DNA of 64,000 nucleotides from Acidovorax benzenivorans (GCF_028680575.1 NZ_JAPCKI010000001.1:473781-537780); one strand, 5' to 3'. Counted from the first letter of the stretch, positions 26,635-35,880 are shown. Notes: generated by a model from the letters alone, not told the origin. Numbers and translations are program-made.

Positions 26635-27735
26635 TCACGATCTGATAGGTGCCCCCACACATAACCACGACCTTAATTCTGTAGAAATTTTCGAATAATC
26701 AGAACGAATATATTGACTATCCTCTCTATTAAGTTTAGACCTCCACCCCGCGTTCTCTGGCTTAAGGGCAGTGGCAAGCGTCTTATCACTGATGCTCGGA
26801 ACTAAATTACAGCTACAACTTGGGTCTTCACAACAAGGCAAGGTCATTCCGGCTGCCTTTAACTCACCCGCCCAGTACTGTGAACGCATATCAACCTTCT
26901 TTAAATCACCTCCATTTATACCTTGCTTCAACGGCAAATGCCGCCAACTATTCATTCCCCTAATTTTCTTAGCTATTGCGAATTGGGATATCTGTTGCTG
27001 GCTTTTACCTACGTTGAATTGCCTTTCAATTTCATCCATAGGTAGCAAATTTTCGGCCGAATACATATCAATAACTAAATTATCACATAGTGGCGATTTA
27101 TGATTTTTGTCCACATTCACCACAAATTTCGCAGTATCACCCAGCTTTTTACTTGGATGCGCACGATCGGAATCCACTATACAAAAACAAAAATCCATAC
27201 TTTTTTGCTTGTGTCGGCTATAGGAGTAATGGGTGCTGTTTCCTCCACCGGATTCGAATCGATCAAACAACTGCAATTCACTCAAGGACTGAGGGATTCC
27301 ATCAATAAAATTTTTAGATATTCCTTCTGCGTAAAGTTCGCAATCTGTCAAATTTTCACCAAGCAAAATTGGCGGATATAGAACATTGGATTTATTAATA
27401 AAATCCGGTGCAACATGGATTACATTACCTCTTCGGCGTGGATTCCTTTTACCAGAACACCCAACAAGCACAAAAGCAGTTAAATCTTTTAAAAGCTGCT
27501 TTTTATGACGAAACTTTTTCGACATCGTTCTCAGGAGCTCAACTGTTTCACCATCGCCACTTTGCTGAAAATAGGCAACAATCAAATCAATAGCCTTATT
27601 AGAGGAATATATTAAAAGCAAGCCTCGCTTTCGAGAGTCCAGCATTCTCAGCAAACAATCAATACTATCCCGATCCCCAGCAGCTATACTATTTGCAAAT
27701 GATTTTCCCAGGCAAAACAGCATTTTATTGTCCAT
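26635..27735 (-). CDS. TOPRIM-like effector of an AAA/TOPRIM defence module
   Basis: A 366-residue protein. ATG 27735 overlaps the stop of the ATPase gene by 11 bases, which fixes the start. I do not know its family for certain, but a TOPRIM-like order is visible: ILLGENLTDCELYAEG with Glu127, then FCFCIVDSDR with Asp188 and Asp190, then LVIDMYSAENLLP. Those are the spaced acidic motifs of DUF4435/OLD-type nucleases. Residues 1-115 are an extra helical domain, and 301-309 hold a Cys cluster (CCEDPSCSC). The product would be the nuclease or killer arm, held or activated by the partner ATPase. Codon and base use are far more AT-rich than the flanks, so it was probably acquired. Confidence 0.7.
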   Translation of the reverse strand: MDNKMLFCLGKSFANSIAAGDRDSIDCLLRMLDSRKRGLLLIYSSNKAIDLIVAYFQQSGDGETVELLRTMSKKFRHKKQLLKDLTAFVLVGCSGKRNPRRRGNVIHVAPDFINKSNVLYPPILLGENLTDCELYAEGISKNFIDGIPQSLSELQLFDRFESGGGNSTHYSYSRHKQKSMDFCFCIVDSDRAHPSKKLGDTAKFVVNVDKNHKSPLCDNLVIDMYSAENLLPMDEIERQFNVGKSQQQISQFAIAKKIRGMNSWRHLPLKQGINGGDLKKVDMRSQYWAGELKAAGMTLPCCEDPSCSCNLVPSISDKTLATALKPENAGWRSKLNREDSQYIRSDYSKISTELRSWLCVGAPIRS

Positions 27736-29227
27736 CAAAAAAACCATAAGGCCACTGCTCGAGAAATCCCCCAGCATCGAAATGGGACCGCCTTACATTA
27801 ATATCCCTACCCTTGCTAAGAATATAAATACCCGCATCATCCTTCCCAATGGTTTCCCGCTCAATTGATCTTCCAATAGCATCAATTATTTCCCTGCTGT
27901 GCGTCTCAATTATTATTCTTAAATCAATATTTTTACTTTTCGCAAGTTTTATCGCTCGACAAAAGGCCTCACCTACGCGAGATTGCATTTTTGGATGCAA
28001 GTGCAGTTCAGGTTGCTCGATGACAATCATGGTCGGGGTATTTTTGATCCCGATCCCTAAATTACTTCGCTTCGACTGTTGCCACACCTGTATAAGAACA
28101 GGAAGTATCTGAGATATTCCAAATCCGGTATCTGCAATATTTGTCTTACTTCCCTCTTCACCATCAATAATAAAAATCGAAGCATGTCCATGGCTTCCAA
28201 CAATTTCAATGGAAAAGCCAATTTCACTCTTTAGCCACAAATTAATCTCATCAATTTCAGATTCTTTTTTTGCATACAAAAACATAGCCAAATTACTGCC
28301 ATTAGGATCCAACTCCTCAATCGAAGTGTTTTGTATACGGTAATACCTATCCGCAGCGGCGCGCAATGGAGTTATATAGCGCGAAGCAAGAAAATGTGCG
28401 CGAAAATTATCTGCAATCTCATCCGTTATTCGCTCTAGATTCACAAAAATAATCTGATCCTTAATTGATTTAAATTTTTTATCAGTTATTTTCCATTGAG
28501 AAATTTTTGCAGCAGCGTAATCACCCACCAGAGCCTTGTTTGAAAGACTTTTCTTGATTGTTTCATCGTCTGAAAACTTAAGGTTTCTAGCGATTTGCTG
28601 GATCTTAAATTCGGATGTTCGATGGTGCACATGATTCGTAATTTCTCTTATAAGAGTCACGTAATGCGATCCGTATTGAACAGCAGTTCTGGCATTCCTA
28701 AATAGAACAGGAATAATCGTATATATCTTATAAATCTGAAACGACTCAAGCGCCTGCTTGGTAAAATCAACCTCATTTATATGGAGAGATATTATTTTAA
28801 ATTCAGGATTGGTTCGAATGGAAAATTTATTACCATACATTTCATAAGAAATATCAGTGTAGCTACTCTTGCCATACTCATCCCCATAAACTTTGATTGT
28901 TAACTTCACCAATGATTCTGCAGCAAGAGAACTACGTACGTGACCCGATGAAATTCTGAATGAAAAAGAGAATGAAATTTCTCTTGAGTCTTTAACATCT
29001 AGACCATGCTTAACAGACTCATCAAAACTACCGTAATCAACATACTTCCCAGACCAAAGCACGGTTCCTAGGATTTTTGATTCAGCACTTTGCTTGAACA
29101 GTGGAAAACATCGAATTAAGCTACTTTTACCTGAGCTATTTTGCCCAACAAAAACCGTAATAGGCTTTATTTCTATCTCCCCTGAATCGGTTATGCTTTT
29201 TAAATTTTTCACACGAATGGTGTCCAC
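27725..29227 (-). CDS. ABC/OLD-type AAA ATPase of a defence module
   Basis: A 500-residue SMC/RecF-like ATPase. Walker A is VGQNSSGKSSL (27-37), the ABC signature region is DTGFGISQILPVL, Walker B is MIVIEQPELHLHPKMQ, and the switch histidine is in IIETHSREII. It has no C-terminal nuclease domain of its own; the TOPRIM-like gene that overlaps its 3' end supplies one. The pairing resembles PARIS (AriA ATPase with AriB TOPRIM effector), and less closely Septu or Gabija. Such ATPases sense phage proteins or DNA and set the effector free. The sequence is strikingly AT-rich against a high-GC chromosome. Start at 29227 gives MDTIRVKNLKSI, the family N-terminus. Confidence 0.88.
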   Translation of the reverse strand: MDTIRVKNLKSITDSGEIEIKPITVFVGQNSSGKSSLIRCFPLFKQSAESKILGTVLWSGKYVDYGSFDESVKHGLDVKDSREISFSFSFRISSGHVRSSLAAESLVKLTIKVYGDEYGKSSYTDISYEMYGNKFSIRTNPEFKIISLHINEVDFTKQALESFQIYKIYTIIPVLFRNARTAVQYGSHYVTLIREITNHVHHRTSEFKIQQIARNLKFSDDETIKKSLSNKALVGDYAAAKISQWKITDKKFKSIKDQIIFVNLERITDEIADNFRAHFLASRYITPLRAAADRYYRIQNTSIEELDPNGSNLAMFLYAKKESEIDEINLWLKSEIGFSIEIVGSHGHASIFIIDGEEGSKTNIADTGFGISQILPVLIQVWQQSKRSNLGIGIKNTPTMIVIEQPELHLHPKMQSRVGEAFCRAIKLAKSKNIDLRIIIETHSREIIDAIGRSIERETIGKDDAGIYILSKGRDINVRRSHFDAGGFLEQWPYGFFDGQ

Positions 29228-29437
29228 GCAAAATCCTCCTGTTATTTAAAGCGTTTCCATCTCTATATATTGAAATAGAAATGCCTGTCAGCCACAATAT
29301 TTATGTAACCGCAAATCTCAAAAAATATACATATCGACCAATTTTTCATTTTAGGAAGATATTAAAGTTTGGCCGTTTGAGTGACTTCCTGTTTGCAAAA
29401 GATACCGAAGGAAATTTCCGTCGCATTTGAATGCTCT
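29228..29437. other. AT-rich non-coding border of the defence module
   Basis: No gene fits here. The stretch is AT-rich, contains the likely promoter of the minus-strand ATPase gene just above 29227, and shades into backbone composition near 29440. No clear attachment-site repeat was found on comparing it with 26482-26634. Confidence 0.5.
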
Positions 29438-29785
29438 CTAAATTTCCAGAAGCGTCTTGTCAAAACGCCCTAGTTCATTTACGCCCAACACTAGCCTTTG
29501 CATTGCCCTAGTCGCCGCCACATAAAACACCCGAGCTGCTTCCCTCTCATCCTCCCCCGCCGCAGGCATGTACCACACACCGGGTAACGCCACCACGGAA
29601 AACTTAAAGCCTTTGCTGATCTTCATGGTCATCACCTGAATAGCATCCGCGCCAGGCCGGTATTCACCACTCTTCTTGCGCACGCGGTGCGGCAGCTTGC
29701 GTTGGGCCAAGGCGCTGGCGCACAGGTCCATGGCTTTCCAGTCCGCGCACAGCACCGCCATGTCCCCACGCAACGTCATATCCAT
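29438..29785 (-). pseudogene. C-terminal fragment of a UvrD-like helicase
   Basis: A 115-residue frame that is only the end of a superfamily 1 helicase. The motif V region is a weakened VMTMKISKGFKFSVVALPG (usual form T-x-H-x-S-K-G-x-E), and motif VI is ARVFYVAATRAMQRLVLGV. The N-terminal Walker motifs are absent, and the next gene ends 34 bases upstream, so the front is lost. Its base composition is like the chromosome, not like the adjacent AT-rich module. It is most likely a remnant left when sequence was replaced here; a free-standing short protein is less likely. Confidence 0.78.
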
Positions 29786-29819
29786 GCACCTTCATTTTGT
29801 GTAGTCAACGTGCGCGGCT

Positions 29820-30674
29820 TTAGTCTTTTGCACCATACAAATCCAGCTCGATCTGCTCCCCCGGCAAGGTAGATGGCAACCCGCGGGCCAACAGATCCTT
29901 GGCACTGACGACCTTGTTCAAAACCACAACCGCGCGAGCAAGCAGAGCAAGAAAGAACAACGTGCAGATAAGCAAAGACCAGCGCTGCTCTTTCAGCTTG
30001 CTCGCCAGATGCTCTGGCCACTCGTCGACTGGCAAAAGGTCGCACAACGTTTTCACTTCCGCCTCGGTGAAGGAGGTACGCGCTGCGTTCGCGGCCAGTG
30101 GCTGATCGCAGTCGCCCTTTTTCAATGGGTTTCTGTTGAAGAAGAAGGGGGGCCACAGGGTCTGCGCGTTGGACTCTGTGGCGAGGAAGGTCCGCTCGCT
30201 CGCCTTGAAGGTGAACGGCACTTGCGGAATCAGCAGCAGCCAGGCGCAGACTATCGATCCGACAAGGGACACGACAAACACTGCAATCTGAGCAAAAAGG
30301 TAGGGGCGCGAGGGAAAGTCTTGCTTGCGCACCTGCCGCAGCCCGGTGTCGAAGTAGCGACCGCAAGCGGCGATTTGGCGCAAATCAACGCGGTGGAGTT
30401 GGGCCCACGCAATCAGCTGGTGCGCTTCTTCCAGGCTGGCGGCCTGCACGCCAGAGAACATGCGAAAGGACATGAGGTTGGTCTGCTCGTCCACGTACGC
30501 ACGGATCTTGGGGTCTGAGATTTCATCGCTGCCGTGCACCAGCAGCCACAGGCGCCGCAGCAGGGTGTGCAACGACACCGTGCGCCAGATGACAACGACA
30601 AAGCCGACGAGCAGTACGAGCGGAATCAAGGCGGCCAAGGCGCCGCCGAATTGCGTGATGGTGGCGAAGTCCAT
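29820..30674 (-). CDS. Hypothetical polytopic membrane protein
   Basis: A 284-residue protein I do not recognise by function. It has membrane segments near 9-28 (AALIPLVLLVGFVVVIW), about 124-148 (IAVFVVSLVGSIVCAWLLLIP) and about 234-256 (LLICTLFFLALLARAVVVL). A soluble segment with a helical SLEEAHQLIAWAQLHRVDLRQIA lies between the first two, and an extracytoplasmic loop with two cysteines follows. The start at 30674 or 30695 cannot be decided; neither has a ribosome site. It lies next to the helicase remnant and the defence module. Its membrane design would suit an accessory defence protein, but there is no direct evidence. Confidence 0.6.
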   Translation of the reverse strand: MDFATITQFGGALAALIPLVLLVGFVVVIWRTVSLHTLLRRLWLLVHGSDEISDPKIRAYVDEQTNLMSFRMFSGVQAASLEEAHQLIAWAQLHRVDLRQIAACGRYFDTGLRQVRKQDFPSRPYLFAQIAVFVVSLVGSIVCAWLLLIPQVPFTFKASERTFLATESNAQTLWPPFFFNRNPLKKGDCDQPLAANAARTSFTEAEVKTLCDLLPVDEWPEHLASKLKEQRWSLLICTLFFLALLARAVVVLNKVVSAKDLLARGLPSTLPGEQIELDLYGAKD

Positions 30675-31130
30675 CACGCAGCAGAGGGCGCGCATCGCCC
30701 ACGGTGGTGCGGCCTCGACGCGAGCGAGTCGCTGGCTTTCTCTTGCGGCCTGTCAGCCAGGCGTTTTTCTCCACGGGTCATGCGCGGTAAGCACGCACCC
30801 AGTGCCGGTATCAATGTCGCCATGTCGCTGGTTGCCCCCCTATGCTGTGCGTTGCATATCTTTGTATGCAGTTGTTAAGGCACTTTAGGTGGTGTGGCAG
30901 TGGGGCGCAACTTTTCGATGCCAAGCGTGTTGGTGGGCGCTGGTTGAGTGGGCCGCTGCAGAACGACTTACGCAGCCAGGACTATTCAAACTATATTGGC
31001 CTGTAGCGCTTATCCAATAAGCGCTGATAGCTATCAATTTCATACCAATCAGCTAACAACACACTGGCCCTCGGCGTGCACTGGCGTCGCCCTGCAAGCC
31101 CCTGCAGTGCCGTCGGGTAAATTGCCCCGC
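30675..31130. other. Gene-free stretch between membrane protein and MFS gene
   Basis: About 455 bases without a supported gene. It separates two divergent genes and must hold both promoters. The only recognisable element is a repeat-family-1 copy at 30996-31038. Short frames exist but show no ribosome site or recognisable protein. Confidence 0.6.
30996..31038 (+). repeat. Intergenic palindrome family 1
   Basis: TTGGCCTGTAGCGCTTAT-CCA-ATAAGCGCTGATAGCTATCAAT: a well-preserved copy with a perfect nine-base stem around a three-base loop, very close to the copy at 17746. Confidence 0.82.
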
Positions 31131-32450
31131 ATGCCGAACACCTCTTCGTCCCGCCCAGCCGCCGCCCCCGCCTCCCTCATCGATTCCCCCCAAGCCGCCT
31201 GGCGCCTGCTGACCACGCTGGGCCTGGTGGTGCTGGGCAACAGCAGCATGTATGTGGTGTCGGTGGTGCTGCCCGCTGTGCAGGCCGAGTTCAGTGTGGG
31301 CCGTGCGGACGCGTCGCTGCCTTACACGCTGATGATGGTGTGCCTGGGGCTGGGAGGGATCTGGACGGGGCGCATGGCCGACCGGCATGGGCTGATGCCG
31401 GTGCTGTGCGTGGGCGCGGTGGCCGTGTGTGGCGGTTTTGTGTGGGCGGGGCTGTCGGGCAGCATCTGGATCTTTGGGCTGGCCCATGGCCTGATGGGGC
31501 TGATTGGCAGCTCGGCCACGTTTGCTCCACTGATGGCCGACACCGCGCTGTGGTGGAACAAGCGGCGCGGCATTGCGGTGGCGATCTGCGCCAGCGGCAA
31601 CTACATTGCGGGCGCGCTGTGGCCGCCCATCGTGCAGCACGGCATTGAGCTGATTGGCTGGCGCCAGACATACGTGCTGCTGGGCCTTGTGTGTGGTGTG
31701 GGCATGCTGCTGCTGGCACTGCGCATGCGCCAGCGCGCGCCGGTGGCACAGATGGATGCAGCACCATCTGCACCAGCCGCATCGGCACGCGGTGTTGCAT
31801 CCGGTGCTGCGCCCCTACCGTTGTCGTTGGACCGCAGCCGCCCGTTTGGCTTGCGCCCGGTGCATGCGCAGCTGCTGTTATGTGTGGCGGGCGTGGCCTG
31901 CTGTGTAGCCATGGCGATGCCGCAGGTGCACATCGTGGCCTATTGCACCGACCTGGGTTTTGGCGCAGCGCGTGGCGCCGAGATGCTGTCGCTGATGCTG
32001 GCGTGCGGCATCGTCAGCCGCCTGGTGTCGGGCGTGATCTGCGACCGCATTGGCGGCGTGCGCACGCTGCTGCTGGGCTCGGCCTTGCAGGGCGTGGGGC
32101 TGGCGCTGTTTTTACCGTTTGACGGGCTGGTGCCGCTGTACGTCATATCGGCCATGTTCGGGCTGTTCCAGGGCGGCATCGTGCCCGCCTACGCCATCAT
32201 CATTCGCGAGTATTTCGCGCCGCAAGAGGCGGGCGCCCGGGTGGGCGCGGTGATCATGGCCACGCTGATCGGCATGGCGCTGGGGGGCTGGATGTCGGGC
32301 TGGATTTTTGACGTGACGGGCAGCTACCAGGCGGCGTTCATCAACGGCATGGGGTGGAATCTGTTGAACCTGTCGATTGTGGGGTGGCTGTATTGGCGGG
32401 TGCGCTACCAGCGTGCTGTGACAGCGCGGCCACAACACAGCCCCTGGTAA
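31131..32450 (+). CDS. Major facilitator superfamily transporter
   Basis: A 439-residue MFS permease with twelve predicted membrane helices in two halves of six, separated by a long soluble loop (about 205-240, Ala/Pro rich). The loop 2-3 motif of the superfamily appears as GGIWTGRMADRHGLMPVL (G-x3-D-R-x-G), and the second half has GVICDRIGGVRTLLLG. The start at 31131 (MPNTSSSRPAAAPASL) gives a short cytoplasmic tail before the first helix. The overall form is like oxalate/formate-antiporter and monocarboxylate-type carriers, but the substrate cannot be read from the sequence. It stands alone. Confidence 0.87.
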   Translation: MPNTSSSRPAAAPASLIDSPQAAWRLLTTLGLVVLGNSSMYVVSVVLPAVQAEFSVGRADASLPYTLMMVCLGLGGIWTGRMADRHGLMPVLCVGAVAVCGGFVWAGLSGSIWIFGLAHGLMGLIGSSATFAPLMADTALWWNKRRGIAVAICASGNYIAGALWPPIVQHGIELIGWRQTYVLLGLVCGVGMLLLALRMRQRAPVAQMDAAPSAPAASARGVASGAAPLPLSLDRSRPFGLRPVHAQLLLCVAGVACCVAMAMPQVHIVAYCTDLGFGAARGAEMLSLMLACGIVSRLVSGVICDRIGGVRTLLLGSALQGVGLALFLPFDGLVPLYVISAMFGLFQGGIVPAYAIIIREYFAPQEAGARVGAVIMATLIGMALGGWMSGWIFDVTGSYQAAFINGMGWNLLNLSIVGWLYWRVRYQRAVTARPQHSPW

Positions 32451-32485
32451 GCCGGGCAAGCGCTGCCAGCAGGCCCCATGGGTGG

Positions 32486-33238
32486 TCACACCGCCTGCAG
32501 ATACCGCCCCGCCAGCTCCTGCTGCGCGGCGGCGTCCACGCCCAGCACGTCCACCAGATACGGCTGCAGGCCACCATAGTCTGTGTCCACCATGTGCAGC
32601 GCGGCGTCCAGAAACTCCTCTTGCACGCGCCACAGCACGCGCAGCACTTCCTCTGGCGCGTGGCTGCCCATGCCGGGCGGGCGCTGGTAGAGCGCGTTGG
32701 TGAGCAGGTAGTCGTGCATGACTACGTCGCGTGGCACGCCCAGCGTCAGCAGGATGAGGGCGGCGGCAAAGCCGGTGCGGTCTTTGCCTGCGGTGCAGTG
32801 GAAAACGGTGGGTGCGTCGCTGGCCAGCAGCAGGCGAAACAGCTCGGCAAAACGCGGCGCGTTGTCGTGCACAAAGCCGCGGTAGGTGTCTTGCATCAGG
32901 CCCACGGCGTCTTGCGCGGTGAGCTGGCGGCCGGTGCGCTGCAGCTCCAGCGCGCGCTGCACTACGGTGGGCTCGATGTGCAGGGGGTGGTACGCAATGC
33001 CGGGCAGCGCGTAGGCATACGCAGCGCTTTCGGCCTGGCCCCGAAAGTCCACCGCGCGGGCCACGCCCAGGTCGGCCAGCAGGGCCTGGTCTTGCGCGGT
33101 GAGGCCCGCCAGGTGGTCTGACCGGAAGATGCGCCGCCATTTGACCTGCCGCCCGCCATGGCCGGTGTAGCCGCCCAGATCGCGAAAGTTGGTGGCGCCC
33201 ATCATGGGTAGGGATCGGGTGGGGGCTTGCTGCGTCAT
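32486..33238 (-). CDS. Tyrosine-protein phosphatase (Y_phosphatase3)
   Basis: A 250-residue phosphatase. The catalytic loop is FHCTAGKDRTG (about 146-156), with the nucleophilic Cys148 and Arg154 of the C-x5-R motif, and the general-acid region lies in the preceding domain. The N-terminus TNFRDLGGYTGHGGRQVKWRRIFRSDHL is the mark of the tyrosine/serine phosphatase family that includes IphP and Mycobacterium PtpB. Family members act on phosphotyrosine or phosphoinositides. No signal peptide. The start at 33238 fits the family. It is divergent from the AraC regulator. Confidence 0.88.
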   Translation of the reverse strand: MTQQAPTRSLPMMGATNFRDLGGYTGHGGRQVKWRRIFRSDHLAGLTAQDQALLADLGVARAVDFRGQAESAAYAYALPGIAYHPLHIEPTVVQRALELQRTGRQLTAQDAVGLMQDTYRGFVHDNAPRFAELFRLLLASDAPTVFHCTAGKDRTGFAAALILLTLGVPRDVVMHDYLLTNALYQRPPGMGSHAPEEVLRVLWRVQEEFLDAALHMVDTDYGGLQPYLVDVLGVDAAAQQELAGRYLQAV

Positions 33239-33403
33239 GGTGCGAGGTACGCGGTCAGTGAGGAGGGAGGTACAGGATAGTCGGGCTGTGTGGCTGCCAT
33301 CTGTCGCGCGGGTGGCTGGTGCCTGGGTGGACTGCCGCGTTGGTAACGCACCTGTGCCCCGCTACCGGGCGGCCCATGTGTGGCTCATGTGCAAAATTGC
33401 GGC

Positions 33404-34273
33404 ATGCCCCACCAGCGCTTTGTACACGCCCCGCCCGACTTGCAGCCTTGGCTGGAGGCGGCTGTGGTGGTGGACTGCCCCGCAGAACTGGCGCAGTCGC
33501 AGTTTCCGGCGATGGTGTCGAGCATGCTGGTGGTGCGGCTGGCAGGGCAAGTGACGTACCAAGGGGTGCCAGTGCCAAAGGCGGCCTGGATGAGCGCCAG
33601 CACCTGCGCCACCGTGTATGCACACGTGGGCCGCGTGCACGCCGTGGGGCTGGTGCTGCGGCCCGAGGCAGCGGCGGCGCTGTTTGCTGGCGCATGCGGG
33701 GCGGTGAATGCGATTCGCCCCATGGCTGAACTGGCGGGCACCCAGTGGGCTGCGGTAGAGCGTGGCGTGCTGGCTGCGGCAGACGATGATGCCCGGCTGG
33801 ATGTGTTGTGCCAGTTCATCCGCGCCACCGCTGCACCACCGTCGGATTGCGAGGTGCGGCGGCGGCAAGCGTTGGCACTGCTGGCTGCCGCCAGCCGTGC
33901 CGATGAAGGCACCGGCCTGCACATGGGCCTGAGCAAGCGCCAGTTTGAACGGCGCTTTGTCGCGCACTGGGGCATGGCGCCCAAGCAGTTTCAGGTGGTT
34001 GCGCGGCTCAACAGCACGCTGTGGCACGCCCTTGCCGACGCGCCAGACAGCCAGGGGGCCGAACTGGCGGCAGACCAGGGCTACTACGACCAGTCACACA
34101 TGGGGCGCGATGTGCGCAGGCTGGCGGGCCAACCGCTGCAGGCGCTGGTGCAAGACACGCGCACCTCGCTCAGTACGCACTGGCCTTTGCAGATAGGGGC
34201 GCAGACACCGCCGAAACCGCTGCATGAGCCACCCCAGCCCACTCAGCCGGTGGCGCCAGCGCGCAGGCGGTAA
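33404..34273 (+). CDS. AraC-family transcriptional regulator
   Basis: A 289-residue regulator. The C-terminal DNA-binding domain spans about 175-265, with HMGLSKRQFERRFVAHWGMAPKQFQVVARL as the first helix-turn-helix and AELAADQGYYDQSHMGRDVRRLAGQPLQAL as the second. The N-terminal part (about 1-160) is of the DUF6597 sensor type. The start at 33404 gives MPHQRFVHAPPDLQPWL. Its 3' end overlaps the convergent DUF2834 gene by 31 bases. The regulated genes are unknown. Confidence 0.87.
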   Translation: MPHQRFVHAPPDLQPWLEAAVVVDCPAELAQSQFPAMVSSMLVVRLAGQVTYQGVPVPKAAWMSASTCATVYAHVGRVHAVGLVLRPEAAAALFAGACGAVNAIRPMAELAGTQWAAVERGVLAAADDDARLDVLCQFIRATAAPPSDCEVRRRQALALLAAASRADEGTGLHMGLSKRQFERRFVAHWGMAPKQFQVVARLNSTLWHALADAPDSQGAELAADQGYYDQSHMGRDVRRLAGQPLQALVQDTRTSLSTHWPLQIGAQTPPKPLHEPPQPTQPVAPARRR

Positions 34274-34569
34274 GCCAGATACAGCGGCATCGCAAACGCC
34301 AGGCTGATGCCAAAGCAGGCCACGATGCACGCCCAGCGCCATGCGCCCAGGGTACGGTCTGCCGCGACCCAGACTGAAAACGCCACGGCGGCCAGGTACA
34401 CGTCAAGGGTGATGCCGGTGGTCAGGGGGTTGGCAAATGCGTCTCGCCAGAAAACATCGGGCATCACGCTGCCACCCGCCAAAAAGTACACCGCGTTGAA
34501 ATACCAGGGCACAGCCAGCCCCACAAAGGCCAGCAACAGAAAGACGGCGCGCAGGTGCTTTTTTTGCAT
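34243..34569 (-). CDS. DUF2834 family small membrane protein
   Basis: A 108-residue inner-membrane protein with three hydrophobic helices: about 4-22 (LRAVFLLLAFVGLAVPWYF), 55-72 (LDVYLAAVAFSVWVAAD) and 78-97. The conserved segment DAFANPLTTGITLDVYLAA between helices is the DUF2834 mark. The family's function is not known. The start at 34569 gives MQKKHLRAVF; a Met six codons earlier is less likely. It overlaps the AraC gene at the 3' ends. Confidence 0.82.
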   Translation of the reverse strand: MQKKHLRAVFLLLAFVGLAVPWYFNAVYFLAGGSVMPDVFWRDAFANPLTTGITLDVYLAAVAFSVWVAADRTLGAWRWACIVACFGISLAFAMPLYLAYRLRAGATG

Positions 34570-34745
34570 CGGTTCGATCAGCCCCAAGGGTGGGCTGGCA
34601 GTAGTGAATCAATGCTGCGATTGGACGCGGGGAGCGCTGCGGCCGGATAGGAAAAAACCGACATGCGCAGCGTGTACGCCACTCATGCGCGGGTTGGCCG
34701 CGCCGCCGTGCAAAAAGCCAGCGGCGGCACGCCCTCTGGCCCGGT

Positions 34746-35732
34746 TTACTTGCCCTGCACGTACGCGTTGCGCGCCGTCACGGCCAGGTCAGGGTAGTTG
34801 GCGAACATGCCGTCCATACCCATGTCCAGGTACTTGCGAAACTCTGCGGCCGCAAGGGCTGCGTCGGTCTGTGCAAAGGTCCAACCGTGCACCTTCAGGC
34901 CTGCGGCGTGGGCCTGGTCGATGAAGGCCTTAGTGACGGGATAGGTGGTGTTGTTGATGAGCACGCCCACGCCTTCGTTGAAGGCGGCCACGTCTTTCAG
35001 CGCAAGCATCTGCACGCCCGTGGCTCCGGTCACGCCCATGCGTGGGGTGCCGTCGGCAGCGGCGGTAGCCACGCCCAGCAGCACCAGCGGCATCTTGTTG
35101 TTCTGCGCGATCTGCTTGGTGCGCAGGCTGCGCAGCGTAGCGTCGCTGAACGACTGGATGTAGATTTTGCTGTTGGCGTTGTAGCCGTTGGCGGCCAGGG
35201 TTTTCAGGATGCCGTCTTCCATCACCGGGTCGGCCTGTTTGGCCTCGGGGTAGATGCCCACTTCGCGGCCCACAGCGTTGCTTTGCTTCTTGGCAAAGTC
35301 CACCACCTCTTGGAAGGTGGGTACCGTGAAGGGGCTGGCGGCGCTGGGGGTGAAACCGGGGTAGCTCGTCTTGCCGGTGCTGGTGGGCACCACCGTCAGG
35401 GTTTTGATCTCGGCCAAGGTGAAGTCAGACACCTTGTAGCCGCCATTGCGCTGCGCGAACAGCGTGGCCACGTTGGTGGTGCGGTTCAAGGTGTCGTCGT
35501 GGATGGCGACCAGCGCACCGTCTTTGGTGATTTGCAGGTCGGGCTCGATGAAGTCGGCGCCCATGCGGATGGCCAGCTCGTAGCCGCCCAGCGTGTGCTC
35601 GGGCAGGTAGCCGCTGGCGCCGCGGTGGGCAATGACCTGGGGCTGTGCGGGTGCTGCGTCGTTGTCGCTGCCGCCGCAACCGGCAATGAACAGGGCGGAG
35701 AGGCAGACTGCGGCGAGGGAGAAGGCTTTCAT
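34746..35732 (-). CDS. glpQ: Glycerophosphodiester phosphodiesterase lipoprotein
   Basis: A 328-residue periplasmic phosphodiesterase that releases glycerol 3-phosphate from deacylated phospholipids. The signal MKAFSLAAVCLSALFIAGCGGSD has a lipobox, so the protein is anchored by lipid at Cys19. The catalytic site shows as VIAHRGASGYLPEHTLGGYELA, then DFIEPDLQITKDGALVAIHDDTLNRTTN, which holds the paired His, Glu and Asp of the GDPD family; YPEAKQADPV is the further metal-contact segment. The start at 35732 is required by the signal peptide. It stands as a single gene. Confidence 0.93.
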   Translation of the reverse strand: MKAFSLAAVCLSALFIAGCGGSDNDAAPAQPQVIAHRGASGYLPEHTLGGYELAIRMGADFIEPDLQITKDGALVAIHDDTLNRTTNVATLFAQRNGGYKVSDFTLAEIKTLTVVPTSTGKTSYPGFTPSAASPFTVPTFQEVVDFAKKQSNAVGREVGIYPEAKQADPVMEDGILKTLAANGYNANSKIYIQSFSDATLRSLRTKQIAQNNKMPLVLLGVATAAADGTPRMGVTGATGVQMLALKDVAAFNEGVGVLINNTTYPVTKAFIDQAHAAGLKVHGWTFAQTDAALAAAEFRKYLDMGMDGMFANYPDLAVTARNAYVQGK

Positions 35733-35880
35733 GGGGCGACAGGTCCAGAGGCTGATGAAAGAGGCGGACTCTATCGGCGCGCCGTGGCAGTGGCGTGACA
35801 TGCGAGAACCTGTTCAATATCTCTTCACGGTCGCACAAGTACCTTGCCCGAAGGGATGCAAGGCGCGGATGTGCAGACCG

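Noticed and set aside
27725..29785. Gabija system made of ATPase plus helicase fragment
   Set aside because: Helicase is only a C-terminal stump of native composition, the ATPase lacks a fused TOPRIM domain, and the order differs.
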